Below are positions 9,301-17,455 of a DNA stretch of 41,083 nucleotides, one piece after another (within the stretch, counting starts at the first letter, position 1; every line of letters starts with the position of its first letter). The position numbers were made by a program, and so were the translations under genes. The notes beneath the pieces were generated by a model. That model was not told the DNA's origin. It did no database searches and worked only from the letters and a program-made list of their open reading frames with translations. This DNA is from Prevotella sp. (GTDB taxonomy: Bacteria > Bacteroidota > Bacteroidia > Bacteroidales > Bacteroidaceae): the NCBI GenBank assembly GCA_016285055.1, contig JAEEPZ010000024.1:1-41083 (forward strand), read 5' to 3'.

Positions 9301-9949
9301 CATGGCACTGAACACTGATCAGTATGCGGGCGTGACCGCTATGTGGGGCGACGGTGCGGCCGTGGCTGCCTGTCCCATGAGCATGGAACGCTATCCTTAC
9401 GATGCCCGTGGCATTGTGCAACATGAGGCGGGAGGCCACGGCTTTGGCAAGCTGGCCGACGAGTACATCTATCATTCAAGTTATATTCAGACCTGTAACT
9501 GTGGGTGTTGCAAGCATGTTGAGGCGCTCCTCAATATGAAGGCAATGGGATGGGGGCGCAACCTGTCGTTAGACGGCAAATACAGTACAAACGAGTGGCG
9601 ACAGCTGATATTCGACGCCCGCTATGGCGACATTTGTGACATCTATGAGGGCGGCTTTTTCCACCAGCGTGGTGTGTTCCGATCGGAAGTAAACTCCTGT
9701 ATGAATAATAATGTACCCTACTTCAGCACCGTGAGCCGCATGGCTATCGTGGAGCGCATCAAGCAGTATGCGGGCGAGACGTTCAGTTACGACGACTTTG
9801 TGGCCAACGACAGCAGGGAGTGGGGCAACAGGTTTGTTACTCGCGGTGAAACGGCTACCCCGTCCGTAGGCCACGGCATGCACCCGTCGGCTCCTGTCAT
9901 GAAGAAGGGCAGTGTGCTGGATCTGCTGAAGAAGAACCATAAAAAGTAA
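6365..9949 (+). CDS. Surface lipoprotein with fimbrillin-like, LRR, BACON and M64 metallopeptidase domains
   Basis: A 1194-aa protein; the ATG at 6365 gives a lipoprotein signal (LYAISAVGVAFMSC). Domains: fimbrillin-like about 30-295 (TGFADGDQIGVFIVNY, YEQSDFLWAK); BspA-like LRR about 345-745, with the typical terminal strand LVVPEDAVDTYRNAPGW; BACON-like about 760-845 (GNWTVTHQPGWAHISATSG); M64 peptidase about 855-1145. The metal site is intact in this lineage's form, His1020-Glu1021-AGG-His1025 followed by GFGKLADEY, and further on there are Cys-rich NCGCC and the family-like GGFFHQRGVFRSE. M64 enzymes are zinc endopeptidases, some cleaving IgA; the substrate here is unknown. A Lys-rich tail closes the protein. 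It starts 11 bases after the previous gene and ends 6 before the next, consistent with one operon. Confidence 0.87.
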   Translation: MKRLRQILYAISAVGVAFMSCAEDDVLKSDADRRFPISVQANVVQQYLTRVSETGFADGDQIGVFIVNYDNGQPQQLQNEGNHADNVRYTYQAEKQQWNADPAVYWKDKETPVDAYSYYPYDAKIGSVNAYPFTIKTAQNETAAYEQSDFLWAKAENVLPTKEPINLAHRHIMAGVEVTVVEGEDFEEGEWEQLDKKVLVESTILNTAVSLSSGEVTCSKESASTSIVPLQAGSAWRAVVAPQTVAGGHPLLAIQVGGDSYHFSRQEPMTYYAGKLHKFTIKVDKKPQGDYVYTLISEAITPWEVDPVSHLGGSSEYYVIVNIKDGEELEDVMAAMQLDPEKIFNLKLVGVLTADNDNMDYLRSNFPNLEALNLADLRLKGESLLVDLGDYGITGREPFQYSDDLIPRSAFYGMSSLRYVVFPQRLKAIGAHAFANTHLSMSCILPEGLEYIGDCAFYDSGYHPGQELVRPHMTGDLYIPSSCRFIGNEAFRGQDFTCELILPEQMDYLGRDAFADCKYMTGYLHVPNGLQIVNRAWNGMTKLTGFAEIPEGAKTVEGIGCPISSLHIPEGVVRLYQVFATMPNQGYGPDEPSPYEEYRKQLKEVFLPSTLRYLGSWHEPGTFEGSGIRHIQLPDGIETIPEHCFDWYEDLQDTVKIPQACINIGREAFRHCEKLEAVVLPENLTVIDDGAFMCCYSLNYIRCLAKEPPILKDGWWGDPFYGVNKNNFTLVVPEDAVDTYRNAPGWSEFKRISAYRDFVCRPMQDKLLNKGHNLEIVLNADGNWTVTHQPGWAHISATSGYKKTALTVTVDDLSRGAGMRQDSIVFALTGQTDEAGKPVTCYYKLSQYDYEYEEDSELALQRATRGNGKINIFLCGDGYDAQDMAEGKYLSDLRQQTEYFFDVEPYKTYKDYFNVFVGFAMSRESGINSTNRWRETKFDAKLTGICHEPLQTDFDKALLYALEVSPQIKPDGVAAPLVIMALNTDQYAGVTAMWGDGAAVAACPMSMERYPYDARGIVQHEAGGHGFGKLADEYIYHSSYIQTCNCGCCKHVEALLNMKAMGWGRNLSLDGKYSTNEWRQLIFDARYGDICDIYEGGFFHQRGVFRSEVNSCMNNNVPYFSTVSRMAIVERIKQYAGETFSYDDFVANDSREWGNRFVTRGETATPSVGHGMHPSAPVMKKGSVLDLLKKNHKK

Positions 9950-9955
9950 AGGCGT

Positions 9956-12900
9956 ATGAAGAAAACAATCTATATAGCGGCTACGCTCTGCGTGCTGATG
10001 GCTTGTTCTGAGGATGTCATGTTGACTGGCATCGACAAGACAAGGATGGCCATCGCGCTGTCGGCAGAATATCCTGTGGTGACACTGACAAGGGCCACCG
10101 ACAACGGGTTTACGGATGGCGACCAGGTGGGCATCTTCGTGGTGGACTATGAAAACGGTGAGGCGGGCAGCATGGCGCTGTCGGGCAACCGTGCCTCTAA
10201 TGTGCAGCTGACCTACGACGAGCAGTCTGACAAGTGGCGCGCGCCGATGGCTCTCTACTGGGCCCCGGACGGCACGCCTGCCGATATCATTGGCTACTAC
10301 CCGTTTATGGAGAGCCTGCAGAGCACCACGGCACAGCCCATCACCGTAGAGCGCGACCAGAGCACACCTGCCACGACCGCCAGGAAAGGCGGCTATGAGC
10401 GCAGCGACCTGCTATGGGCCAAGGCCGGGAAGGTAAGCCCCACGGCAGAGACCATCGTCCTGCGCTATCGCCACGTGATGGCAGGACTGACTATCCGTCT
10501 GGAGCCTGGCGACGGCTTCACTGCAGAGGAATGGGCGAGGCTGGAAAAAACGGTCATGGTGGTCAATACGCAGCTGAATGGCACTTTTGACATCACTGCA
10601 GGGAAAGTCGCTGCCAGTGCGATGGCGCCAACAGTCAGCCCCATCACTGCCCTCGCTTACGGTGATGCCTGGCGGGCGGTCGTGTTGCCTCAGACGGTAG
10701 AGGCAGGCAAGCCATTGGTGAGTGTTACCATCGAAGGACAAAGCTACCGGCTGGCCAGGGAGGAAAGCATGAGCTACACAGCAGGCAAGATGCACAACTT
10801 CACCATCGGCGTCAACCGACGGACTGATTCCGGCGATTTTGAGTTCACACTGTTGGAAGAGGATATCGCGCCTTGGGAGGTGGATGCCAGCCTGCACGAC
10901 GGACTGACAAGGGCATACGTGACGGTGGAGGTGACGGAGCCGGGCACACTGAAGCAGGTGTTGCAGCAGGCCGGACAGGACGCAAGCGCCATACGCAACC
11001 TAAAGGTGAGCGGGAGAATTGACCGGGCCGACCTGCTGTTCATGGGGCAGGAGATGCCGCTGCTGACCAATCTGAACCTTCAGAAGTCGGTTGTAGAAGA
11101 CGGCGTTTTGACAGGCTTTGACAACCAACGACTGCTGTATCATCTTGTGTTCCCTGAAAAAGGTACGAAGACCATTGCCGACTTTGCCTTTCGGAATACC
11201 AAGCTAAGTGGAAGTCTGGTGATTCCTGAGGGCGTAGAGACTGTAGGGCAGGAGGCCTTCTACGGATGCCAGTTCAGCGGCACCTTGTCGTTACCCACGA
11301 CGCTGAAATCCATCTATGACGGGGCATTCGGGGGCAACGGCAACAGGTTCTCAGGCGCCTTTATCCTGCCCGATAGTGTCAACTTCGTCCGGCATGAGGG
11401 CGCCGAAGGGATAAACCCTCCATTCCTGCCCGTTTTCGGCGAGTATTGTGACAATCCATGCCAGTTCTCGGGCACCTTGAACCTGCCTTCCGGCCTGCGG
11501 ACTTTCACGGGTTTCCGTTTCCCGAATATAGAGGGCGACATTATTATTCCTCAAGGGGTGAAAGAGCTTGTTTCGACAGAAGACTATCGCGCCGAAGGAG
11601 GTATCTTCTCCAAGGGAGGCTATAACGGTATCGTCAGTATTCCCGAAGGGGTGACACGCATTGGCAGGGAGACCTTCGCACATACAAAGGTGCGCGGCGA
11701 GGTGAAACTACCGTCAACCTTGCGAACTATGGAGTCGGGCGTTTTCATGGATACACGTATCAGTAAGTTAATTTTCAATGACGGACTCCTTAACATAGGC
11801 CCATCCTGCTTCGCTGACTGTATGTGCCTCTCGGGAACGGTGACATGGCCGACGAAAAGCAGCAGGATATCGGAATCTGTGTTTCAGAACTGTCCCATGC
11901 TGTCGGGCATCGTCATCCATCAGGGTGTTACGGCCATCGAAGCCAGAGCCTTTGAGCGCTGCAGCAATTTGCTGTCCATCGTCTGTGAGGCAGAAGAGCC
12001 GCCATTGGTCGGCACGGATGCTTTCCTCGGCGTATCGAAGAGCGACTGCGTGGTGGAGGTGCCTGCCGCTGCCGTAGAGAAATATAAGGAGGCTGAGGGC
12101 TGGAGCAGCTTCAAGCGCATCGTGGCACATAGCGGACTGAGCTGTTTGCCGGCTGCTGCCTGTGCCTTGAACAAGGAGCATCAGGAGACTCTGGTACTCT
12201 ATGCCGACGGCGCATGGACGGTGGCGCATCAGCCGCAATGGTGCGTGCTGTCAAAGGCCAGCGGAACGGGGAAGACGGAAATCGCACTGACCATCAATGC
12301 CCTGCCGAGGGGCGCCGGCCATCGCAGCGACAGCATCGTGTTCCGGCAGACTGACGGCGGCTATACCACTTACTGCAAGGTGTCGCAATATGACTACCAG
12401 TATGAGGAAGACGCCTGCCTGACATTACAGACGCATAGCCGGGGACCGGGCATCGACATCGTCTTCGTGGGCGAGGGCTTCGATGCCGCAGCCATCAGCG
12501 ACAACAGCTACCTGGACTTGGTGAAGTATCAGACAGAGTGCTTCTTTGCCATTGAACCCTACCAGTCCTTGCGCAACTACTTCAACGTCTACGTCACGTT
12601 CCCGATGTCGCAGGAAAAGGGCGTAAACACCATGTACACTTATGTCAACAACAGATTTGGCACACGCTACGGACAGTCAGCAATAAGCGGCTCAGCATTG
12701 AATCACATCATGACGGATGTAGACGACGTGAAAGACTATGTGCTTGGCCATACTCCCCTGCAACTGCAAGGGCTGCCCAAGTCGCTGGTCATACTGGTGC
12801 CCAACAGCACAGACTATGGAGGATATACCGTGATGGAGAAATCAGGATTTGCCATGTCTATCTGTCCGCCCTCGGAAAATGCCTATCCCCGTGACACACG

Positions 12901-13327
12901 CGGCACAGTGCAACATGAGGCGGGAGGCCACGGCTTTGGCAAGCTGGCTGACGAGACGGTTTCGAAAATAGCATTCCCCGACAACAGTGTGAAACAGATT
13001 CTGCAGGAAATGCTCGGACGCGGATGGTGTCAGAACCTCTCACCGACGGGCAAGATGAGCGAAGTGCCTTGGGCGCAGTTCATCTTCGACACCCGTTATT
13101 CGGACAAGGTAGACATCTTCGAGGGCGGCTACGGCTATTCGCGCGGCATCTACCGACCGGAAGCCAACTCATGCATGAACTACGGCATACCTTATTATAA
13201 CACACCGTCACGCTTTGCCATCTGGAAGCGTGTCAAGGAGTATGCAGGAGAATCATGGACCGTCGAGGAGTTTATGGCTCAGGACACGTTTGAGTGGGGA
13301 CCGACAGAGATAAGTATAAAAGAATAA
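9956..13327 (+). CDS. Surface lipoprotein with fimbrillin-like, LRR, BACON and M64 metallopeptidase domains
   Basis: An 1123-aa paralogue of the upstream gene. Lipoprotein signal MKKTIYIAATLCVLMAC; fimbrillin-like domain about 25-285 (NGFTDGDQVGIFVVDY, YERSDLLWAK); LRR about 330-715 (IPEGVETVGQEAFYGCQ); BACON-like about 725-810 (GAWTVAHQPQWCVLSKASG); M64 domain about 825-1110. The site reads His987-Glu988-AGG-His992 then GFGKLADE, as in the 6365 gene, although the residue after DE is Thr rather than Tyr. The 41 bases covering the active site are identical to those of the upstream paralogue, which points to recent duplication or gene conversion. It lies 6 bases after its neighbour. Probably exported and displayed on the outer surface as a lipid-anchored protease; substrate unknown. 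Confidence 0.87.
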   Translation: MKKTIYIAATLCVLMACSEDVMLTGIDKTRMAIALSAEYPVVTLTRATDNGFTDGDQVGIFVVDYENGEAGSMALSGNRASNVQLTYDEQSDKWRAPMALYWAPDGTPADIIGYYPFMESLQSTTAQPITVERDQSTPATTARKGGYERSDLLWAKAGKVSPTAETIVLRYRHVMAGLTIRLEPGDGFTAEEWARLEKTVMVVNTQLNGTFDITAGKVAASAMAPTVSPITALAYGDAWRAVVLPQTVEAGKPLVSVTIEGQSYRLAREESMSYTAGKMHNFTIGVNRRTDSGDFEFTLLEEDIAPWEVDASLHDGLTRAYVTVEVTEPGTLKQVLQQAGQDASAIRNLKVSGRIDRADLLFMGQEMPLLTNLNLQKSVVEDGVLTGFDNQRLLYHLVFPEKGTKTIADFAFRNTKLSGSLVIPEGVETVGQEAFYGCQFSGTLSLPTTLKSIYDGAFGGNGNRFSGAFILPDSVNFVRHEGAEGINPPFLPVFGEYCDNPCQFSGTLNLPSGLRTFTGFRFPNIEGDIIIPQGVKELVSTEDYRAEGGIFSKGGYNGIVSIPEGVTRIGRETFAHTKVRGEVKLPSTLRTMESGVFMDTRISKLIFNDGLLNIGPSCFADCMCLSGTVTWPTKSSRISESVFQNCPMLSGIVIHQGVTAIEARAFERCSNLLSIVCEAEEPPLVGTDAFLGVSKSDCVVEVPAAAVEKYKEAEGWSSFKRIVAHSGLSCLPAAACALNKEHQETLVLYADGAWTVAHQPQWCVLSKASGTGKTEIALTINALPRGAGHRSDSIVFRQTDGGYTTYCKVSQYDYQYEEDACLTLQTHSRGPGIDIVFVGEGFDAAAISDNSYLDLVKYQTECFFAIEPYQSLRNYFNVYVTFPMSQEKGVNTMYTYVNNRFGTRYGQSAISGSALNHIMTDVDDVKDYVLGHTPLQLQGLPKSLVILVPNSTDYGGYTVMEKSGFAMSICPPSENAYPRDTRGTVQHEAGGHGFGKLADETVSKIAFPDNSVKQILQEMLGRGWCQNLSPTGKMSEVPWAQFIFDTRYSDKVDIFEGGYGYSRGIYRPEANSCMNYGIPYYNTPSRFAIWKRVKEYAGESWTVEEFMAQDTFEWGPTEISIKE

Positions 13328-13330
13328 GTT

Positions 13331-13350
13331 TTGGAGTTAAAGGAGTTAAG
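13331..13350 (+). repeat. Short intergenic repeat (inverted copy at 37644-37662)
   Basis: TTGGAGTTAAAGGAGTTAAG between two lipoprotein genes. Nineteen of these bases recur in reverse complement at 37644-37662. It is itself a tandem of GGAGTTAAA. Function unknown. Confidence 0.6.
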
Positions 13351-13380
13351 GGAAGCGAATGCGAAACTAAATAAAAGAAT

Positions 13381-14247
13381 ATGAACATGAAGAAATTAGG
13401 ACTATTGGCTGTGGGCGTGCTGATGATGGCGTCGTGCAGCAATGACAATGAGACAGGACAAAGCTTGGTGACTGACAAGGGCGAGATGCAGTTTCTGTTC
13501 ACCGTCGGCAACTCAACGACACGTGCCACCGACACGCAGTTTGAGAGCAACGATCAGGTAGGCATCTACGTCACGGCAAACGGCACGCCGCTGCAGATAG
13601 GTGGCAACGAGGTGAACAACGAAATGTTTACCTACAACGGCACGGCATGGACTTCGGTTCGGAAAGTGTACTGGAACAGTGGCTCGCACGATGTGTACGC
13701 CTACTATCCCTACTCACAGAAGGTGAACGACATCAGCGACTACGCTTTCGAGGTGCAGGCCGACCAGAGCACGGCAGAGGGCTATACGGCCAGCGACTTC
13801 CTCTGGGCTGGCAAGAAGGGTGTGACGGCTTCGGCATCGCCCGTGACAATGACCTTTGCCCACAAGCTGTCAAACGTAGTGGTGAAGTTGGAGAAAGGTG
13901 AGAGCTATTCGGGCGACATCCCTGCATCGACCGAGGTGTATATCCACTCTACGGTGACAAAGGCCGTCATAGACCTTGCCACAGGCGATGCCGCCAAGGA
14001 TGACTATGCAGGAACAGGCACCGTGCGCTGCCGCCAGAAATCTCCTTCGGAATACGTGGCCTGTGTCATACCGCAAAACCTGACTACACGTCGGCCCCTG
14101 GTGGAGGTCATCAGTGGAGGCGTGAGCTACCTCATGGAAGGGAAAATCTCGCTGAAGCCAGGCATGCGCCACACCATCACCGTGACATTAGACAAGAACC
14201 CCGAACAGACGAAGATAGATATCGGTGGCAGCATCGAAGGATGGTAA
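13381..14247 (+). CDS. Fimbrillin-like (Mfa-like) lipoprotein
   Basis: A 288-aa lipoprotein with signal KLGLLAVGVLMMASC and a single fimbrillin-like domain. Typical stretches are TQFESNDQVGIYVTANG, SHDVYAYYPYSQKV, VQADQSTAEGYTASDFLWAG and the closing IDIGGSIEGW. Translation may start at 13381 or at the second Met codon at 13387. It follows the M64 genes by 53 bases with no clear promoter, so it is probably the last gene of the same transcript. With the 5418 gene it makes two stand-alone copies of the domain that also heads the three large proteins, which suggests the domain is a shared assembly or anchoring module. Confidence 0.82.
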   Translation: MNMKKLGLLAVGVLMMASCSNDNETGQSLVTDKGEMQFLFTVGNSTTRATDTQFESNDQVGIYVTANGTPLQIGGNEVNNEMFTYNGTAWTSVRKVYWNSGSHDVYAYYPYSQKVNDISDYAFEVQADQSTAEGYTASDFLWAGKKGVTASASPVTMTFAHKLSNVVVKLEKGESYSGDIPASTEVYIHSTVTKAVIDLATGDAAKDDYAGTGTVRCRQKSPSEYVACVIPQNLTTRRPLVEVISGGVSYLMEGKISLKPGMRHTITVTLDKNPEQTKIDIGGSIEGW

Positions 14248-14257
14248 GACTTCTTTG

Positions 14258-14265
14258 TATCTTTG
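14258..14265 (+). promoter_or_regulatory. Orphan TAnnTTTG promoter-like element
   Basis: TATCTTTG preceded by a T-rich stretch lies directly after the lipoprotein stop and points into repeat R2, where no gene begins. It may be chance, a remnant promoter, or the promoter of an untranslated transcript. Confidence 0.3.
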
Positions 14266-14300
14266 CACACGCGAAACGGCTGTTTCGGAAATGGTCGACC

Positions 14301-14480
14301 TGTGCGGTTGGGATAGGACATAGTTACATGGCTATTTATGTGAGTTAATAGTTGAATATGTTCGATAGTCAAAGGCTTGAGGTAGCCCTATTCTCCCCCT
14401 TGCAAAGGGGGAGTTAGAGGGGGATTCATCTGCGCATAGGCGAATCCCCCCAGCCCCCCTTTGCAAGGGGGGGGAATAAA
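14301..14480. repeat. Repeat element R2, copy 1, with a long G/C-rich inverted repeat
   Basis: Bases 14301-14443 match 40820-40962 in the same orientation; the part from TTCGATAGTCAAAGGCTTGA to GATTCATCTGCGCATAGG is almost identical. The 3' half folds: CCCCCTTGCAAAGGGGG and the following GAGGGGGATTC pair with GAATCCCCCC and CCCCCCTTTGCAAGGGGGG. The remainder of the gap, to about 14640, holds an ATATATATACGTATAT run and no gene. The hairpin may also end transcription of the lipoprotein operon. Confidence 0.7.
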
Positions 14481-14645
14481 TTACCTCTGCGGCGGCTAAT
14501 TGATGGCGCAGCCATTCCCCTCTTGACCCCCTATATATATACGTATATGCAGGGCTGGGGCTGGAGAGACCGAGGGAGGGCTGTTAACAGTTTCCCTTTT
14601 GCAAATAGTATCACACCAAAAACATGCCAATTTTGGACAAAAAGA

Positions 14646-14683
14646 AATCCGCTAAGTGCTGTTCTTTAGCGACTTAGCGGATT
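14646..14683 (-). terminator. Rho-independent terminator of tRNA-Gln
   Basis: A perfect 12-bp inverted repeat, AATCCGCTAAGT (14646-14657) and ACTTAGCGGATT (14672-14683), is followed on the minus strand by a T-rich run. It lies just downstream of the tRNA gene. Confidence 0.85.
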
Positions 14684-14690
14684 ATTCTGT

Positions 14691-14760
14691 TGGGGTACCC
14701 GGACTCGAACCAGGAAAGGCAGGACCAGAATCTGCAGTGTTACCATTACACCATACCCCA
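14691..14760 (-). tRNA. tRNA-Gln (anticodon CTG)
   Basis: The minus strand folds as a cloverleaf: acceptor TGGGGTA pairing with TACCCCA, anticodon loop TTCTGGT with anticodon CTG, and T-loop GGTTCGAGTCC. The last anticodon-stem pair is an A-C mismatch. CCA is not encoded. A good promoter lies upstream and a terminator downstream. Confidence 0.92.
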
Positions 14761-14803
14761 ATGTTTTTATTGTTGCAACGCAGCTCTCTTGCTTTTGCGG
14801 GTG

Positions 14804-14834
14804 CAAAGGTACTACATTTTCTGAAACTACCAAA
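14804..14834 (-). promoter_or_regulatory. Promoter of tRNA-Gln
   Basis: On the minus strand TACCTTTG (14804-14811) is preceded by TTTG (14831-14834) with 19 bases between, matching the Bacteroidetes -33/-7 arrangement. Confidence 0.75.
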
Positions 14835-14905
14835 ACTTTTTCCAACTTTTTTCTAAAAAAACTTATATTTTTTTTGTTTTTGTGCTGTAATAGAATAAAA
14901 AGACG

Positions 14906-14913
14906 TACCTTTG
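14906..14913 (+). promoter_or_regulatory. Promoter -7 element for rsfS
   Basis: TACCTTTG lies 21 bases before the rsfS ATG, with TTTTTG about 23 bases further upstream. It excludes the in-frame upstream start at 14911, which overlaps the promoter. Confidence 0.7.
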
Positions 14914-14934
14914 TGCCGTCTTAACAAGCATAGA

Positions 14935-15294
14935 ATGAGTCAAACGGATAGCTTAGTACAAACTATAGTCAAGGGAATACAGGAGAAAAAAGGAAGCAAC
15001 ATCGTCGTTGCCGACCTGAGTGCTATCGAGGGTGCCATCTGCCGCCAGTTCGTGGTGTGCCAAGGCAACTCTCCGACGCAGGTGGAAGCCATCGCCGAGA
15101 GCGTGGGCGACATGGCGCGAGAGAAACTGGACGAGAGGCCGGCCCGCGTGGTGGGACTGGAGCGTGCGCTATGGGTGGCCATGGACTATGGCGACGTGTT
15201 GGTGCATGTCTTCGTGCCAGAGATGCGCGAGTTCTACGACCTGGAGCACCTCTGGGCCGATGCGCCACTGACACGCATCCCCGATCTGGACTGA
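14935..15294 (+). CDS. rsfS: Ribosome silencing factor RsfS
   Basis: A 119-aa protein of the RsfS/YbeB (Iojap) family, which binds ribosomal protein L14 and blocks subunit joining when nutrients are short. Family hallmarks are the conserved core VVADLSAIEGAICRQFVVC, then NSPTQVEAIAE, RVVGLERALWVAMDYGDVLV and HVFVPEMREFYDLEHLW. Length is normal. The ATG at 14935 was chosen because the promoter element ends at 14913. It is followed after 94 bases by ftsH and then cdsA, a common order in Bacteroidetes, so cotranscription is likely. Confidence 0.93.
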   Translation: MSQTDSLVQTIVKGIQEKKGSNIVVADLSAIEGAICRQFVVCQGNSPTQVEAIAESVGDMAREKLDERPARVVGLERALWVAMDYGDVLVHVFVPEMREFYDLEHLWADAPLTRIPDLD

Positions 15295-15388
15295 AACTGC
15301 GGCGGTGATGAGAGGTCAGTGAACAGCTCGCTGCCGCAATATTGAAACAACAAAAGAAATCGTAAATCGTTAAATCGTAAATAAAAAG

Positions 15389-17455
15389 GTGAGTCAACCA
15401 ACAAGCAACCAGCCCAAGATGCCCCGGTTCAACATGAACTGGATCTATATTGTTGTCATAGCCGCGCTGGCCTTTTTCTATTTCACCAGCGAGAACAATG
15501 GCCTGCAGTCAGTGCAATCCGCTCAAAAGGAGACCAGCTACGACGAGTTCAAGGCCCGCGTGGACAGTGGCTATGCGTCGAAGATAGTCATCAACAAGGA
15601 CGTGAGAACCCTGAAGATGTATGTCAAGCCTGAATACATCCGCGAGGTTTTCAACCGTGCCCCGCAGGAGGTGGGCAACGAGCCGTACCTCGCGGTGGAG
15701 ATAGGCAGCATAGAGAAAGTGGAACAGTTCCTGGAGGATGCCCGCAAGAACGGACGCTTCACAGGGCCGCTGTCCTACGAGCGCGAGGAGAGTGCCGGAT
15801 TCCTCAGCAACCTCATCGGCATGCTGCTGCCCATCTTCTTCTTCGTGGCCATCTGGATGTTCTTCATCCGCAGAATGGGCGGTGGAGGCGTCGGCGGAGG
15901 AGGAGGCATCTTCAACGTCGGCAAGTCGAAGGCGAAGATGTATGAGAAAGGCGGCGACCTGGGCATCACGTTCAAGGACGTCGCCGGACAAGCCGGTGCC
16001 AAGCAGGAGATACAGGAGATAGTGGATTTTTTGAAGAACCCGCAGAAATATACCGACCTGGGCGGTAAGATTCCCAAGGGCGCCCTGCTGGTAGGCCCTC
16101 CGGGAACGGGTAAGACACTGTTGGCGAAGGCTGTGGCAGGCGAGGCCGGCGTGCCCTTCTTCTCGATGAGCGGCTCCGACTTCGTAGAGATGTTCGTGGG
16201 CGTGGGTGCCAGTCGTGTGCGTGACCTCTTCCAGCAGGCAAAGGCGAAGAGTCCCTGCATCATCTTCATCGACGAGATAGACGCCGTGGGCCGTGCCCGC
16301 TCGAAAAACCCCGCCATGGGTGGCAATGACGAGCGCGAGAACACGCTGAACGCCCTGCTGACCGAGATGGACGGCTTTGGCACCAACAGCGGCATCATCA
16401 TCCTGGCCGCCACCAACCGTGTGGACATGCTCGACTCGGCCCTGCTGCGCGCCGGACGCTTCGACCGTCAGATCAACGTCGACCTGCCCGACCTGAACGA
16501 GCGCAAGGAGGTGTTCATGGTCCACCTGAAGCCGCTGAAGCTCGACTCGTCGGTCGATGTCGATTTCCTGGCACGTCAGACGCCAGGCTTCTCAGGTGCT
16601 GACATTGCCAACGTGTGCAACGAGGCAGCCCTCATCGCCGCCCGCCACGACAGTCCGACGGTGGGCAAGCAGGACTTCCTCGACGCCGTGGACCGTATCA
16701 TCGGCGGTCTGGAGAAGAAGACGAAGATTATGACGCAGGCAGAGAAGCGCTCGATAGCCATCCACGAGGCCGGCCACGCCACCATCTCGTGGTTCACCGA
16801 GTTTGCCAACCCGCTGGTGAAGGTGAGCATCGTGCCGCGCGGCCGCGCACTGGGTGCCGCCTGGTATCTGCCCGAGGAACGCGTGCTGCAGACGAAAGAG
16901 GCTATGCTCGACGAGATGTGCTCGCTGCTGGGCGGACGTGCCGCCGAGGAGCTGTTCATAGGCACCATCTCGACAGGAGCCATGAACGACCTGGAGCGCA
17001 CCACGAAGCAGGCCTACGGCATGATAGCCTTTGCAGGCATGAGCGAGAAGCTGCCCAACATCTGCTATTATAATAATAATGAGTATCAGTTCCAGCGACC
17101 CTACAGCGAGACGACGGCAAAGATCATGGACGACGAGGTGCTGCGCATCATCGGCGAGCAGTATGAGCGCGCCAAGCAGATACTGACCGAGCACAAGGAG
17201 GGCCATGCCCAGCTGGCTCAGCTGCTGGTAGAGCGTGAGGTCATCTTCGCCGACGACGTGGAGAAGATCTTCGGCAAGCGTCCCTGGCAGAGCCGTGCCG
17301 ACGAGCTGCTCGAGGCCCAGATGCGTGCCGATGCCGAGCGCATGGCAGCCGAGCGTGAGCGTCAGTTAGCTGAAGAATCCAAGAACGGCACAGCTGATGC
17401 AACTGACGGTAAAACAAATGTAGCCCCCTCAGGGGCAGAAGGGAGGGCTTCATGA
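15389..17455 (+). CDS. ftsH: ATP-dependent zinc metalloprotease FtsH
   Basis: A 688-aa inner-membrane AAA+ protease that degrades membrane and regulatory proteins. Two membrane segments (about 18-35 and 136-160) flank the periplasmic part; then a Gly-rich linker, Walker A GPPGTGKT near 236, Walker B IIFIDEID, second-region-of-homology RAGRFDRQ, and the zinc site HEAGH at 459-463. The GTG at 15389 is the likely start because it gives the polar N-terminal leader typical of the family; the alternative is ATG at 15419. The last residues ([12 protein letters not shown]) are encoded by a G/C-rich palindromic repeat, so the extreme C terminus seems to be repeat-derived. The stop overlaps the cdsA start by four bases. 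Confidence 0.95.
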   Translation: MSQPTSNQPKMPRFNMNWIYIVVIAALAFFYFTSENNGLQSVQSAQKETSYDEFKARVDSGYASKIVINKDVRTLKMYVKPEYIREVFNRAPQEVGNEPYLAVEIGSIEKVEQFLEDARKNGRFTGPLSYEREESAGFLSNLIGMLLPIFFFVAIWMFFIRRMGGGGVGGGGGIFNVGKSKAKMYEKGGDLGITFKDVAGQAGAKQEIQEIVDFLKNPQKYTDLGGKIPKGALLVGPPGTGKTLLAKAVAGEAGVPFFSMSGSDFVEMFVGVGASRVRDLFQQAKAKSPCIIFIDEIDAVGRARSKNPAMGGNDERENTLNALLTEMDGFGTNSGIIILAATNRVDMLDSALLRAGRFDRQINVDLPDLNERKEVFMVHLKPLKLDSSVDVDFLARQTPGFSGADIANVCNEAALIAARHDSPTVGKQDFLDAVDRIIGGLEKKTKIMTQAEKRSIAIHEAGHATISWFTEFANPLVKVSIVPRGRALGAAWYLPEERVLQTKEAMLDEMCSLLGGRAAEELFIGTISTGAMNDLERTTKQAYGMIAFAGMSEKLPNICYYNNNEYQFQRPYSETTAKIMDDEVLRIIGEQYERAKQILTEHKEGHAQLAQLLVEREVIFADDVEKIFGKRPWQSRADELLEAQMRADAERMAAERERQLAEESKNGTADATDGKTNVAPSGAEGRAS
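17421..17450. repeat. Palindromic intergenic-type repeat forming the 3' end of ftsH
   Basis: GCCCCCTCAGGGGCAGAAGG followed by GAGGGC is an imperfect G/C-rich inverted repeat of the style found between genes elsewhere here. It is read as the final ftsH codons and ends just before the cdsA ATG. Confidence 0.5.

Noticed and set aside
14127..14372. Minus-strand frame in R2 resembling one at 40700-40891
   Set aside because: The similarity comes from the R2 repeat itself; the frames have no ribosome-binding site or domain.
15509..16525. 338-codon minus-strand open frame inside ftsH
   Set aside because: Antisense to the conserved AAA domain of ftsH; His- and Val-rich composition typical of a shadow frame.
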